Part shown: positions 8,130 through 17,144 of the stretch, piece by piece
Layout: each line of letters starts with the position of its first letter
Numbering within the stretch: the first letter of the stretch is position 1
Assembly: GCA_028282745.1 (NCBI GenBank)
Contig: JANQHJ010000094.1
Span: forward strand, 1-41,168
Direction of reading: 5' to 3'
From: Sedimentisphaerales bacterium
Lineage (GTDB): Bacteria > Planctomycetota > Phycisphaerae > Sedimentisphaerales > Anaerobacaceae
DNA: 41,168 nucleotides
Notes under the pieces: model-generated
Told to the model about the DNA's origin: nothing
Seen by the model: the letters and a program-made list of their open reading frames with translations, nothing else
Databases searched by the model: none
Position numbers and translations under genes: made by a program

Positions 8130-8359
8130 AACATAGAGGAAGTTAGCGGGTAAAATATTTTAAAACATAACACTTTTGATTAGTCCTTTGCGCTCTTTTC
8201 ATCTTTTGTGAACAGAGTTTTTTTAATTTCTCAAAGCGTTTCTTTAGTTATGTTCCATTGTAGCTGTACTGCTTTTTGCAAGTATAAATATCCCCGCCTG
8301 ATGGATTTTGTAATTGTAGTTGAGCGGGCAGTTTCTATTTGAATTTCTCAGATAGTCAG
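8130..8359. other. Intergenic region inside the exopolysaccharide cluster
   Basis: At about 230 bases this is the longest gap in the cluster. It is A/T-rich and holds a TATAAAT element near 8283 with a TTGTAG about 19 bases upstream, a weak candidate internal promoter for the glycosyltransferase genes. The elements CCCGC and GCGGG about 30 bases apart could pair weakly. No gene is seen. Confidence 0.3.
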
Positions 8360-9610
8360 ATGTCATCCAAACGGAAAAAAATACTAATGCTGGCATACGC
8401 ATGCAGTCCTATCCGGGGTTCCGAGCAGGGTGTAGGCTGGCATCGTGCGATAGAAGCTGCAAAATATCATGAGACATGGGTTTTATGCAGACAGCAGGGT
8501 AATGAAGATGATATCAGGCAATACTTTGCAAAACATGGTGAGCCTGAAGGATTGCATTTTTGTTTTGTACCGTTTAACCGCTTCGAGATATTTATTAAGA
8601 AAATACCAGGATTTTTTTATCTATCTTATAATTTGTGGCATCGTAGGGCATATCAAATGGCGGTGAAGCTGCATAAGGAGCAAAACTACGACCTGATTCA
8701 TCAGGCCAATATGTGCGGATTCAGAGAGCCGGGATATCTTTGGAAGCTGGGCACTCCTTTTATATGGGGCCCGGTTGGCGGGACACAGAATTATCCTCGA
8801 AAGTTTCTGGGTAAGGCTGGATTTTGTGGTGCCGTTAAAGAGGGCTTACGCAGTTTTATTAATATGCTTCAATTCTGTTTTTGTCCGAGAGTTCGCAAGG
8901 CAGTCAAAAAGGCGGCGGTTTTACTTACGGCAAATTCAACCGGTAAGAATGATTTTCAGCGGTGTCACCATATTGAGCCGAGGCAGTTTTTAGAGATCGG
9001 CTTGGACAAAGTCAACACAAAAGCGGTCAGGCATACAAGTGAAAATGAGCCGCTGAAAATATTATGGAGTGGAGTTTTTGAGCATCGCAAGGCTTTTCAT
9101 CTTCTTGTAACAGCCCTGAAGGGGCTTGATCCATCTGTAGATTTCCAAATGAAGATACTTGGGCAGGGACCTCTTGAAAAGCGGTGGCGTAAATTAGTTC
9201 AGAAAGCCGGCATCGGGGAGAAATGTCAATGGATGGGATGGCTGACTCGTAAAGAAGCTGTTGCTCAGAGTATGTGGGCGGATATTTTTGTGTTTACCAG
9301 TTTGAGAGACACAGCGGGGACGGTACTATTGGAGGCCCTTGGAAATGGCCTGCCGGTTATATGCCTGGACCATCAGGGGGCGGGAGATATAGTTACGCAA
9401 GAATGCGGCATTAAAATAGCTCTTACTTCACCTCAAGAAGTGGTTGATAAGATAAGGCAAGCTCTTGTTTATCTTGCTGAGAACAGAGCAAAACTCCACG
9501 AACTGTCCGAAGGGGCAGTAAAGCGTGCGGAAAACTTCCTCTGGTCACGTCAGGGGCTTCGCATGGCTGAAGTTTATAATGAAGTTTTATCAGCCGATTC
9601 AAGAAGTTAG
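8360..9610 (+). CDS. Glycosyltransferase family 4
   Basis: About 416 residues from the ATG at 8360; an in-frame TTG at 8339 would add seven residues. The N-terminal half begins ILMLAYACSPIRGSEQ and then GVGW, the donor/acceptor loop signature of a GT4 subgroup. The C-terminal GT-B half has ILWSGVFEHRKAF, an LGQGP strand, WMGWL, and the nucleotide-sugar-binding stretch FTSLRDTAGTVLLEALGNG, in which the EALGNGLPV element supplies the EX7E-type glutamate region. It is predicted to be a cytoplasmic, retaining sugar transferase building the lipid-linked repeat unit. The sugar specificity cannot be read from the sequence. The next gene begins 33 bases downstream. Confidence 0.87.
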   Translation: MSSKRKKILMLAYACSPIRGSEQGVGWHRAIEAAKYHETWVLCRQQGNEDDIRQYFAKHGEPEGLHFCFVPFNRFEIFIKKIPGFFYLSYNLWHRRAYQMAVKLHKEQNYDLIHQANMCGFREPGYLWKLGTPFIWGPVGGTQNYPRKFLGKAGFCGAVKEGLRSFINMLQFCFCPRVRKAVKKAAVLLTANSTGKNDFQRCHHIEPRQFLEIGLDKVNTKAVRHTSENEPLKILWSGVFEHRKAFHLLVTALKGLDPSVDFQMKILGQGPLEKRWRKLVQKAGIGEKCQWMGWLTRKEAVAQSMWADIFVFTSLRDTAGTVLLEALGNGLPVICLDHQGAGDIVTQECGIKIALTSPQEVVDKIRQALVYLAENRAKLHELSEGAVKRAENFLWSRQGLRMAEVYNEVLSADSRS

Positions 9611-9643
9611 AGGATCGATTAGGTTTTTGTTTGAGAGTATTTG

Positions 9644-11071
9644 ATGAGCATTAAAAACGAGTCTGAAAATTTAGATGATAAAATCGCATCGCCAGGTAAT
9701 GGTGGTGGTTTTAATGGAAAACCTTCACTTAACGGTTTGGTGCGTGAAGGCCTTACTTTTGTTACCAGTGCAACTGCTCGAAAGGTGTTCTTTACTTTAG
9801 CCGATCAGGCTGTTGCGAGCATTACTAATTTTCTGACGGGTGTGATAATCGGCAGGACATGTGTGAAGGAGGAATTCGGCCTTTATATTCTTGGCTTTAC
9901 TATTGTATTTATCACAACCAATCTGCAAAGCTCGCTAATCACAATACCCTATATGGTATATAGCCCGAGATTAAAAGGCATTGATCATAGGCAATATACG
10001 GGCAGTACCTTAATCCATCAATTAGGTTTCGCCGGGCTTGCGGTAATAGTTCTTTCAATATCAGGTATTATTATTGCTATTGAAGGTTCGTTCGGTCTGG
10101 CCCGAGTTATATGGGTACTAGTCGGTGTGATTACCTTACTGATGCTCCGGGATTATCTGCGTCAGTTCTGTTTTGCCGGCTTGAGGATGAAGACAGCTTT
10201 GCTTCTCGATGGCTGTCTGGCGGTTTTCCAGATCGGCGGTTTGCTTTTACTTGCTCACTATAAAATCTTATCGGCAACGAATGCCTTTTGGGTAATAGGC
10301 ATAGCTTGCGGAATTGTTTCTATAGTGTGTCTTACCTTTCTACGTAAGCTTTTTATTCCATCAATTCAAAGCGCAATCAAAGACTTTAGTCACAACTGGG
10401 AATTTGGTAAATGGGTTTTTGCTTCAACTATTGCGACCATAGTAAGTGCAGAGCTTTATCCCTGGATAATAGCAGGCTTTCATGGTACAGCAGCTACGGC
10501 AGATCTTGGTGTCTGTAAGAATCTAATTATGATCACTAATCCTTTTCTCATGGGTATAACAAATTTTCTCGGGCCAAAAACATCTCATGCTTATGCCCAT
10601 GGCGGAAAAAAAGAGTTGCGTCATATCGTATTCTATTCGAGTATAGTGATTGTTTTTTCGGTCAGTATGTTCGTACTTGCCGTCGTTTTCTTTGGCGGTA
10701 AGTTAATTGTATTAATATATGGATCAAAGTATGTCGGTTATGGTCATGTAGTTACGATATTAGTAATAGGGCGGCTTATAACATCTATGGCGTTGGCAAC
10801 CAACTGTGGGCTTTTAGCTATCGAACGTTCTAATGTGATATTCAAAAGTAACCTGATCAGCGCATTTATAACTTTGACTTTCGGAGGGCCGTTTGTCTGG
10901 TATTTCAATGTCACAGGTGCCGCGTTAGCCGTAACAGGCAGTACTACGGTCAGTGCTATTTACAGACTGGTATGTTTCTGGAGTTACACAAGAAAAATGT
11001 CAGATGACAGTCATCATAATCTTCTGGATAATTCCTTTAGGACTATGGAGCAAATAAGTGAAGAAGATTGA
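9644..11071 (+). CDS. Wzx-type polysaccharide flippase (MOP superfamily)
   Basis: A 475-residue, very hydrophobic protein with about 12 predicted membrane segments after a polar N-terminal tail of roughly 40 residues. The helices begin at about residue 45, with DQAVASITNFLTGVIIGR near the start typical of MOP/oligosaccharide flippases. In the family it moves undecaprenyl-linked repeat units across the inner membrane. The start is ATG at 9644; the TTG directly before it would add one residue. Its TGA overlaps the GTG start of the next glycosyltransferase by 14 bases, so the two are likely translationally coupled. The presence of Wzx together with a Wzy-like protein indicates a Wzx/Wzy-dependent assembly route. 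Confidence 0.86.
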   Translation: MSIKNESENLDDKIASPGNGGGFNGKPSLNGLVREGLTFVTSATARKVFFTLADQAVASITNFLTGVIIGRTCVKEEFGLYILGFTIVFITTNLQSSLITIPYMVYSPRLKGIDHRQYTGSTLIHQLGFAGLAVIVLSISGIIIAIEGSFGLARVIWVLVGVITLLMLRDYLRQFCFAGLRMKTALLLDGCLAVFQIGGLLLLAHYKILSATNAFWVIGIACGIVSIVCLTFLRKLFIPSIQSAIKDFSHNWEFGKWVFASTIATIVSAELYPWIIAGFHGTAATADLGVCKNLIMITNPFLMGITNFLGPKTSHAYAHGGKKELRHIVFYSSIVIVFSVSMFVLAVVFFGGKLIVLIYGSKYVGYGHVVTILVIGRLITSMALATNCGLLAIERSNVIFKSNLISAFITLTFGGPFVWYFNVTGAALAVTGSTTVSAIYRLVCFWSYTRKMSDDSHHNLLDNSFRTMEQISEED

Positions 11072-11990
11072 GAATATCAGCGTAATGATGCCGACTTATA
11101 ACGCGATGCCTTTAGTTAAAGATGCGGTTGAAAGCATCCTTTCACAGACATTCAAGGATTTCGAGTTTATTGTAATCAACAGGCTATCTACCGATGGCAC
11201 CGATGAATATCTGGATTCGATAACAGACCCGAGAGTTCGAGTCATACATACGGATCAGCCAGGTATTGAACTTGCTCTCAATAAAGCTATAGAAGAATCT
11301 AAGTATCGTTGGATAGCGAGAATGGATGCCGATGATGTAGCGTTACCGGAAAGGCTTGAGAGGCAAATTGAATTTCAAAGCCAAAATCCCCAGTATGCTC
11401 TTATCAGTACCGGATTCGGTTACGTGGGTAAAAATGGTAAGCCGCTTAAAGCGACCCAGCAGCATATGCTTACCGATCCGCCACTTTACAGGCCGATGGT
11501 CGATCCGATGATATTGGAGCAGGGAATGTTGTTCGATAAAGAAGCAATTATGTCTATTGGCGGGTATCGCACCGACAGCGAAGGATCCCGCAGTCTTGCC
11601 GAGGGGATGGACCTTTGTATGCGTCTCGAAGAGGCAGGTTTTCTTATGACCTCAATGCCGGATATTCTAATGCGGTTAAGAATATTGGCGGATGGTATAA
11701 GCGCTCCTAACTTTGTAACTCAGCGGGTAACATGGAAATATGTCAGGGCATGCGCGGCTGCCAGGAGAGCAAATCAGCCGGAACCTAAAAGAGATGAGTT
11801 TTTTAAAGAGAATTGGCCAAAAGGGTGCAAGCGGCTCAGGGTCGAAGGGGCAAGACAGTTTAGATTGGCTGGGGCGGCATGGAGTATGGGCAAATACTTT
11901 AGCGCAGCAGCAAGGTTGTTTCTCAGTGTAATATTGCGACCTGATCATGTCATATCGAAATTTCGTATTTATTTTTCAGTCAAAGATTAA
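11058..11990 (+). CDS. Glycosyltransferase family 2 with altered first Asp motif
   Basis: A 310-residue GT-A protein starting at GTG, overlapping the flippase gene by 14 bases. It opens ISVMMPTYNAMPLV, then IESILSQTFKDFEFIVI-type strand and helix elements, and has the metal-binding DxD region ARMDADDVALPERL at about residues 90-103. The usual DDGSTDGT at the end of strand 2 reads NRLSTDGT, so the two uridine-facing acidic residues are replaced. A WK-rich C-terminal region has a hydrophobic patch at about 270-295 that could contact the membrane. It is predicted to add one sugar to the growing repeat unit. The substitution may alter donor binding or reduce activity. Confidence 0.85.
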   Translation: MKKIENISVMMPTYNAMPLVKDAVESILSQTFKDFEFIVINRLSTDGTDEYLDSITDPRVRVIHTDQPGIELALNKAIEESKYRWIARMDADDVALPERLERQIEFQSQNPQYALISTGFGYVGKNGKPLKATQQHMLTDPPLYRPMVDPMILEQGMLFDKEAIMSIGGYRTDSEGSRSLAEGMDLCMRLEEAGFLMTSMPDILMRLRILADGISAPNFVTQRVTWKYVRACAAARRANQPEPKRDEFFKENWPKGCKRLRVEGARQFRLAGAAWSMGKYFSAAARLFLSVILRPDHVISKFRIYFSVKD

Positions 11991-11992
11991 GT

Positions 11993-13372
11993 ATGGTTCT
12001 TAATAGTATGGAAACGTCAGGCACTAAAACACCAGAGCAGAGCATTAAAATTTTTCTCAATAGGTTGTTTGAGCTTTTCGAACAGGAGAAAATCAGTTAT
12101 GCGGTAGCTCGTAATTACCATTCACTGCCGGATAGTCTTGACGGCAGAGATCTTGATGTTCAAATAGATTCTCACGATATTCCGCGGGCGTTTGAGATAG
12201 TTAAAGAAATCGCCGAGTCGCTTTCAGCTAAAGTAATGAGGATCAAGGCGGAAAACGGTTTCTGGGTAGTTGTAGCTTATTGTGGCTCTCCATTCTGGGG
12301 GCTAAAGATAGATATGCTATCGCCGCGAGGAGTAGAATGGCGAGGCTGTTATTTCCTTAATCCGGGGAAAACGATTGATAACAGGATTAAACGTGACGGC
12401 TATTATTGCCTTGATTATGACGATATAATGTTTATGCAGTTTTGCCGAGATATTACGGGCAGACTGTGCTTAAGGAAGAAATATCATGAGAAAATAAGCA
12501 CTCTTTTTAACAAAGATCCACAAGAATTCGAAGTCAGGCTTCAAAGGATTTACGGGAGAAAATATGCCAGTAAACTTGAACAAGTTTGCCAAAAAGGTGA
12601 GTATGAAGGCTTAGCTTCATTGGGTAAAAAGCTAAGACGACAAATAATTATAAGAAGTTTTCTGCAGCGGCCTCTTAGTTCAATGTTGGGGATGTCCAGA
12701 TATTTTATCTGGCGGTGCCGAGAATATGTGAAGCCTAACGGGATAACAGTAGCAGTTGAAGGGCCTGACGGGTCAGGCAAAGGAACTCTTATTGAAAAAG
12801 TATCAAAAGAGTTTTCAAAGGTTTTACATTTAACAATGAATCTTAATCATTTAAGGCCCGACTTTTTACCAAGCCTGAACAGCGCTTTAAATAAAGGGGA
12901 AAGAAATACAGCTCCTGTAGCAGATCCTCATGCAAGAAAGCAAAGGGGTTTTGTGCTTAGCTTAATTCATATTGCTTATTATACGATAGACTATTGTCTC
13001 GGTTATTGGCTGCGAATTCGCCCGTGTCTTGGGCGGAAAAATATTGCAGCGATTTTTGATAGATACTTTTATGATTATTATATAGATAACTATCGGTTCA
13101 GGATAACATTGCCGAGATGGGTGATCAAATTTTTTGGATTATTTATTCATAAACCAAATCTTGTAATTTTTCTGTCTGCTGATGCTGAAGCAGTTCGTCG
13201 CCGTAAGCCTGAATTGCCGATACCGGAAATTCGCAGGCAAATGAATGAAATGGAAAAGCTTGCTAATAGTCTTCATAATGCTGTGTGGGTTAATACCTCA
13301 GTTTCGATCGAAGATTCCTGCAATGATTTTATTCGCCAAATTATAAAGGTTTTAGAGAAGCGTTTATCTTGA
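11993..13372 (+). CDS. Fusion of nucleotidyltransferase-like domain and thymidylate-kinase-like P-loop domain
   Basis: A 459-residue protein beginning two bases after the GT2 stop. Residues about 20-190 resemble a nucleotidyltransferase-fold domain (YAVARNYHSLP, then GRDLDVQI), of the type often found in hypothetical proteins of polysaccharide loci. Residues about 250-459 form a thymidylate-kinase-like P-loop domain with Walker A GPDGSGKGT (Lys263), an IFDRYFYDYY DR-Y motif and a LID-like basic region AVRRRKPEL. A true TMP kinase is about 210 residues and stands alone, so this is unlikely to be the housekeeping enzyme. It may phosphorylate a sugar, lipid or nucleotide precursor. No substrate can be assigned. 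Confidence 0.75.
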   Translation: MVLNSMETSGTKTPEQSIKIFLNRLFELFEQEKISYAVARNYHSLPDSLDGRDLDVQIDSHDIPRAFEIVKEIAESLSAKVMRIKAENGFWVVVAYCGSPFWGLKIDMLSPRGVEWRGCYFLNPGKTIDNRIKRDGYYCLDYDDIMFMQFCRDITGRLCLRKKYHEKISTLFNKDPQEFEVRLQRIYGRKYASKLEQVCQKGEYEGLASLGKKLRRQIIIRSFLQRPLSSMLGMSRYFIWRCREYVKPNGITVAVEGPDGSGKGTLIEKVSKEFSKVLHLTMNLNHLRPDFLPSLNSALNKGERNTAPVADPHARKQRGFVLSLIHIAYYTIDYCLGYWLRIRPCLGRKNIAAIFDRYFYDYYIDNYRFRITLPRWVIKFFGLFIHKPNLVIFLSADAEAVRRRKPELPIPEIRRQMNEMEKLANSLHNAVWVNTSVSIEDSCNDFIRQIIKVLEKRLS

Positions 13373-13385
13373 TCTTAGCAAATAG

Positions 13386-14909
13386 ATGTTTTGCCAAGTG
13401 ATAAAGACTAAAAACATATCACGAAAGAAGAGATGGTGCGATTATGGTCGAAGTGAACGCCACGCCCCATGGAAAATTCTGCTGCCATTATCTGAAGGAG
13501 CCGAAGTATTAGCTGTCGGATTAAAAGGTAAGGCTCTGTCTAGTCTTGGGCGCTCCTGGAAAACAGTTCACGCCTATAAATGCTGTGACAAAGAAGTAAG
13601 GTGGGCAAGAGAACAGGCAGAAGCTCTCGGAGAAGATGATCGGATTAAGATTATAGCTGACCTTGGTAAGTCTAATGAACGTTATTCGGCAATAGCGATT
13701 AATGGTAAATACGGCCTGGAATTTAAACCAAACTTTTTTCATGGCCTTCTTGTATCAGGCGGCATGGTAATATGGGTGGGTAATAGTAAAGATGTTCCTT
13801 CTGCTTCAGATTTGTATAAAAATGGTTATGATGGTGTGCGTTCTTACGGGCTTATGCCACCGAAAAGCCAGACATCATTGATCCCAATTTCCAGCCGCGG
13901 ATCAACTTCTGCGGCCCTTGATTTGTTAATGCCAGGTACATCTAAAGGAAGGATAATGATTAAAGTTAGTCGCCTTGCAGCCAAGTTTGGATGTCAAAAG
14001 CGGCTTGCGTCTAACAGGGTGGTGATAGGGCAAAAGCAAGGTCGGCTGAATGAGGGAGAATATTTACAAAACTGGATCGGTAAACAGATTGGCGGTCTTA
14101 TCACTGAATTGGCGGTTTATGTTGGTTGGGAGCGGCTTGTTGTTCAGTTGCTTGATGACAAAAATAAAGTTTGCGGCATATTGAAATTTGCGGAAACATC
14201 TCGCGGTAAGACAGCCAATGAACATGAAGAAAAAATTCTTAACAGACTGCAGGCAACTTCGGAACTCGATGGTTTAGTCCCACGAATATTGCATAGAGGA
14301 ACATGGCAGGGCAAAAGCTTTCATGTTCAAAGTGCAGCTGATTTTGGGCCAAGGAAATATTCAGCTCGGTTGACGCCATTTCATATTGGGTTTTTGAAAG
14401 TCCTAAGTCAGCTTGATAGAAGTGAAATATATCTTAATGAATGGCCGAGATGGCAGGAAATAAAAGACTGGATTAACAATAGTGAATTTACTTCTAATAA
14501 GGATTCAGAAGATTTAAAGAAAGCTTTGTCACGCTGTGAGAAGAGCCTAAATGGATTAAAAATTCCTTTTCATCGTGTACATGGCGATTTTAATCCATGG
14601 AATATTATCGTTGGCTCTGGTCGCATAATGGTAGTTGACTGGGAAGAGAGCCAGCCAAGTGGTTTGCCATACTCTGATCTATTGCGTTTTATTACAGCTA
14701 AAAAAGCGGCTCGTAATAACAAGCAGCCATCGATACAATATATTTTTTCATTGGTTAATTCATTGGTGAGAACAGGTTTTGATATTGCGAAAGAGTCATT
14801 GGCAACTGAGTTGGCATTGCTCGCAGCTGTTAACGAATGCTGGACCCGTTACAGCTGGTGGCAGGGAGGTAATTTGAGATCATCTGCAAGGAGGCCCGCC
14901 AATGATTAA
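13386..14909 (+). CDS. Fusion of methyltransferase-like domain and APH-type phosphotransferase domain
   Basis: A 507-residue protein. The first 160 residues look like a degenerate class I SAM methyltransferase (VLAVGLKGKAL where motif I is expected, then an acidic second strand), but the glycine pattern is weak. Residues about 250-500 are an aminoglycoside phosphotransferase/choline kinase-like domain with the catalytic loop HGDFNPWNI (His399, Asp401) and the metal-binding VVDWEES (Asp418). The two key Asp residues of the kinase fold are present. The gene sits between the TMPK-like fusion and the ligase gene and overlaps the latter by 8 bases. It may phosphorylate a small hydroxylated precursor for decorating the polysaccharide. 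The N-terminal assignment is tentative, as is the start codon, since no clear ribosome site precedes the ATG. Confidence 0.72.
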   Translation: MFCQVIKTKNISRKKRWCDYGRSERHAPWKILLPLSEGAEVLAVGLKGKALSSLGRSWKTVHAYKCCDKEVRWAREQAEALGEDDRIKIIADLGKSNERYSAIAINGKYGLEFKPNFFHGLLVSGGMVIWVGNSKDVPSASDLYKNGYDGVRSYGLMPPKSQTSLIPISSRGSTSAALDLLMPGTSKGRIMIKVSRLAAKFGCQKRLASNRVVIGQKQGRLNEGEYLQNWIGKQIGGLITELAVYVGWERLVVQLLDDKNKVCGILKFAETSRGKTANEHEEKILNRLQATSELDGLVPRILHRGTWQGKSFHVQSAADFGPRKYSARLTPFHIGFLKVLSQLDRSEIYLNEWPRWQEIKDWINNSEFTSNKDSEDLKKALSRCEKSLNGLKIPFHRVHGDFNPWNIIVGSGRIMVVDWEESQPSGLPYSDLLRFITAKKAARNNKQPSIQYIFSLVNSLVRTGFDIAKESLATELALLAAVNECWTRYSWWQGGNLRSSARRPAND

Positions 14910-16224
14910 AAAATTATCTACCACGGTAGAAGATACCGGAGAAAAATTTTCGTGGGTCAGTTGTATATTTCTTTTATTTGTTTTTTTTACTTCACATCAT
15001 CATATTATAGATATACATTCATATCTCGAAAATTTTCGAGGTAAGCAAGAGCAAATTGATGCCGATAAAATTTCAGAGGCGACAGAAAAGGGAGATCTTA
15101 AACGCCAAGTCGCAATTAGTTCACTGGGGCTTTTTGGTTTTTTGTTACTAATACAAAAAAACAAACGAGTTCTGAAAATCAAAAGTTTCATGTCAATACT
15201 GATGATATTTTTTGTGATATGGTGTGCGACCAGTCTTTTATGGTCAGAAAATTACAGCCTGACATTTCGAAAAATAATAATATTTATATTATTCAATGTG
15301 GGTGTTTTGGCAGTTGCGAAAAGTTTTTCGCTCCGCAATTTAGTTAATTTGGCTTTTATCTGCTCTTTGGTTTTTTTTATCATTGGTGTTTTGGCTGAGG
15401 TAAGCTTGATAGCAAGTTTTCACCCCTTTAGTGTCACGTATAGATTTTGTGGAACATTGCATCCTAATCATCAGGGTTGGAATCTGGCGATGCTTATCTT
15501 TTCAGCAACAATCCTTGCAAACGAACATTCTCATAGAAGGCCCTTTTTCATAGCAACAGCGATATTAGCATTTGTATTTCTCGTATTAACCAAATCCAGA
15601 ATAGCTCTTGCAAGTGCTGTAATAGTGATGGGAGTGTATTGGAGTGTCTTGTCATTGAAACGCAACAGGTATTTAGCTTTTGCGTACTTTTTCGGTTTTA
15701 TTTCATTGGCTTGTATCCTCCCTGTTTTGATGGAGGGTAAGTTATTAGATAGTGTCCGTCCGATTTTATTGTTAGGCCGAGAGTATGAGGGGCAGGAAAA
15801 TGTGACGACCTTATCGGGACGAATACCTCTATGGCAGCAGTCTTTAGAGTTTGCCAAAGAGCGCCCTTTAATCGGGTATGGTTATAATGCCTTCTGGACC
15901 CCGGATCGATCATTAGAGATGGCGGAAAATATTGGATGGGGTATTACTGGTACGCATAACGACTATATTAATTTGCTTCTGGGAGTTGGTCTTACCGGTG
16001 CGCTCATGTTCATTATTATTATGCTTATGGGAATAGGCCGGATAGGGCTGCTATATAGGTTGACTTATAATCGTTACATCCTGTTTTCCGCTATGATGTT
16101 GATATTTTACAGCCTGGTAATGATGGGCGAGATGATATCATCAGAGGTTTGTGTGCCTAATTTAATAACATCAGTCATATTAGTTAAGATCGGATTCGTT
16201 GTACCGGTAATTGAGGCTCACTAG
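14902..16224 (+). CDS. O-antigen ligase/polymerase-like (Wzy/WaaL) membrane protein
   Basis: A 440-residue protein with about 11 predicted membrane segments. After a large hydrophilic loop comes the Wzy_C/O-antigen ligase signature: LSGRIPLWQQSLEFAKERPL, then GYGYNAFW, then THNDYINLLLGVGLTG. In the family these residues line the periplasmic site that joins undecaprenyl-linked units. In this context (Wzx, Wzz-like, Wza) it is most likely the polymerase rather than an LPS ligase, although the family does not separate the two roles by sequence. A strong ribosome site AAGGAGG at 14889-14895 supports the ATG, and the gene overlaps the preceding one by 8 bases. Confidence 0.86.
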   Translation: MIKKLSTTVEDTGEKFSWVSCIFLLFVFFTSHHHIIDIHSYLENFRGKQEQIDADKISEATEKGDLKRQVAISSLGLFGFLLLIQKNKRVLKIKSFMSILMIFFVIWCATSLLWSENYSLTFRKIIIFILFNVGVLAVAKSFSLRNLVNLAFICSLVFFIIGVLAEVSLIASFHPFSVTYRFCGTLHPNHQGWNLAMLIFSATILANEHSHRRPFFIATAILAFVFLVLTKSRIALASAVIVMGVYWSVLSLKRNRYLAFAYFFGFISLACILPVLMEGKLLDSVRPILLLGREYEGQENVTTLSGRIPLWQQSLEFAKERPLIGYGYNAFWTPDRSLEMAENIGWGITGTHNDYINLLLGVGLTGALMFIIIMLMGIGRIGLLYRLTYNRYILFSAMMLIFYSLVMMGEMISSEVCVPNLITSVILVKIGFVVPVIEAH

Positions 16225-16237
16225 AATGTCACTAAAG

Positions 16238-16251
16238 CTGTCAATTGACAG
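16238..16251. promoter_or_regulatory. Perfect 14-bp palindrome between polymerase and GT2 genes
   Basis: CTGTCAATTGACAG is perfectly self-complementary and is extended by AAAG/TTTC-type partial pairing on each side, with a T-rich tail on the plus strand. It lies 13 bases after the polymerase stop and 27 before the next start. It may be an operator or a weak attenuating hairpin inside the operon. Confidence 0.4.
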
Positions 16252-16278
16252 TTTCTTTAATCTTTTAAAAGTGAAACT

Positions 16279-17046
16279 ATGAAGATATCGATTGTAACAC
16301 CGAGCTACAATCAGGGACAATTTGTTCGTGAAACGATAGAGAGTGTTTTGGCTCAGGATGTGCCGGATTTAGAGTACATGGTGCTGGACGGCGGCTCGAC
16401 AGATAATTCTGCTGATATTATCAGGGAATATGAACCTCGCCTTACTTATTGGCATTCAAAGTCTGACAGGGGGCAAGCTGATGCGATCCACAAAGGTTTT
16501 GAAATGAGTACAGGAGATATTCTTGGCTGGGTCAATTCGGACGATATGTTAAAGCCGGGTGCATTGAGTTTTGTCATGGATATATTTAAACACAATCCGG
16601 AAATCCATTTTATGTATGGAGGATGTGAAATTATCGACGAGCAAGGCAGGCATATAAAGAATCTGCTTGAGCCTTGCTATAATGAGAAATGGCAGCTTTA
16701 TATTCGCTGCTGTGTTCCGCAGTCATCTTGTTTCTGGCGTCGTGCCCTTTATTTTGAGACAGGTGGACTTGATACATCTTTACATTATGCGATGGATTAT
16801 GACCTATGGTTTAAATTTTATAACAAAGCAAAACCGCATATAGCAAAGAAAATCCTGTCCAGCCAAAGAATGTATGCCGAGACAAAAACTCTGTCAGAAC
16901 CCGGCATCCTTGAAGAAGAGAAGGAAAGGGTGAGGCAAAGATACTTTAAGCTCCCGCCTTACAGGATAAGATGGATTTTCAAAATACTTTGGCGAATTCA
17001 AAGGATCATGAGAAAGACGTTTGCTGGTTGCTATTTTGATTCCTGA
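16279..17046 (+). CDS. Glycosyltransferase family 2
   Basis: A 255-residue GT-A enzyme with the complete signature set: ISIVTPSYNQGQFVRETIES at the N-terminus, LDGGSTDNSADII (about residues 36-48), a SKSDRGQADAI helix, and the DxD region GWVNSDDML at about residues 80-88. A CVPQSSCFWRR loop and the MDYDLWFKF acceptor motif complete the fold. This is a well-known subgroup (WcaA/WaaE-like short GT2) of repeat-unit sugar transferases acting on the cytoplasmic face. The donor sugar cannot be assigned. The gene follows the palindrome at 16238 and precedes a GT4 gene by 98 bases. Confidence 0.9.
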   Translation: MKISIVTPSYNQGQFVRETIESVLAQDVPDLEYMVLDGGSTDNSADIIREYEPRLTYWHSKSDRGQADAIHKGFEMSTGDILGWVNSDDMLKPGALSFVMDIFKHNPEIHFMYGGCEIIDEQGRHIKNLLEPCYNEKWQLYIRCCVPQSSCFWRRALYFETGGLDTSLHYAMDYDLWFKFYNKAKPHIAKKILSSQRMYAETKTLSEPGILEEEKERVRQRYFKLPPYRIRWIFKILWRIQRIMRKTFAGCYFDS

Positions 17047-17144
17047 GAATTGGCCTGTGATATAAGAGGCTCGAAGATTCTTTTTCTCTTTCTTTTAATC
17101 ATTACCCCAATTGATTTGTTTAAGTAAGTTTAAGGAATGATTAT

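Noticed and set aside
11993-13372. Housekeeping thymidylate kinase
   Set aside because: Twice the usual length, fused to an unrelated N-terminal domain and embedded in a polysaccharide cluster.
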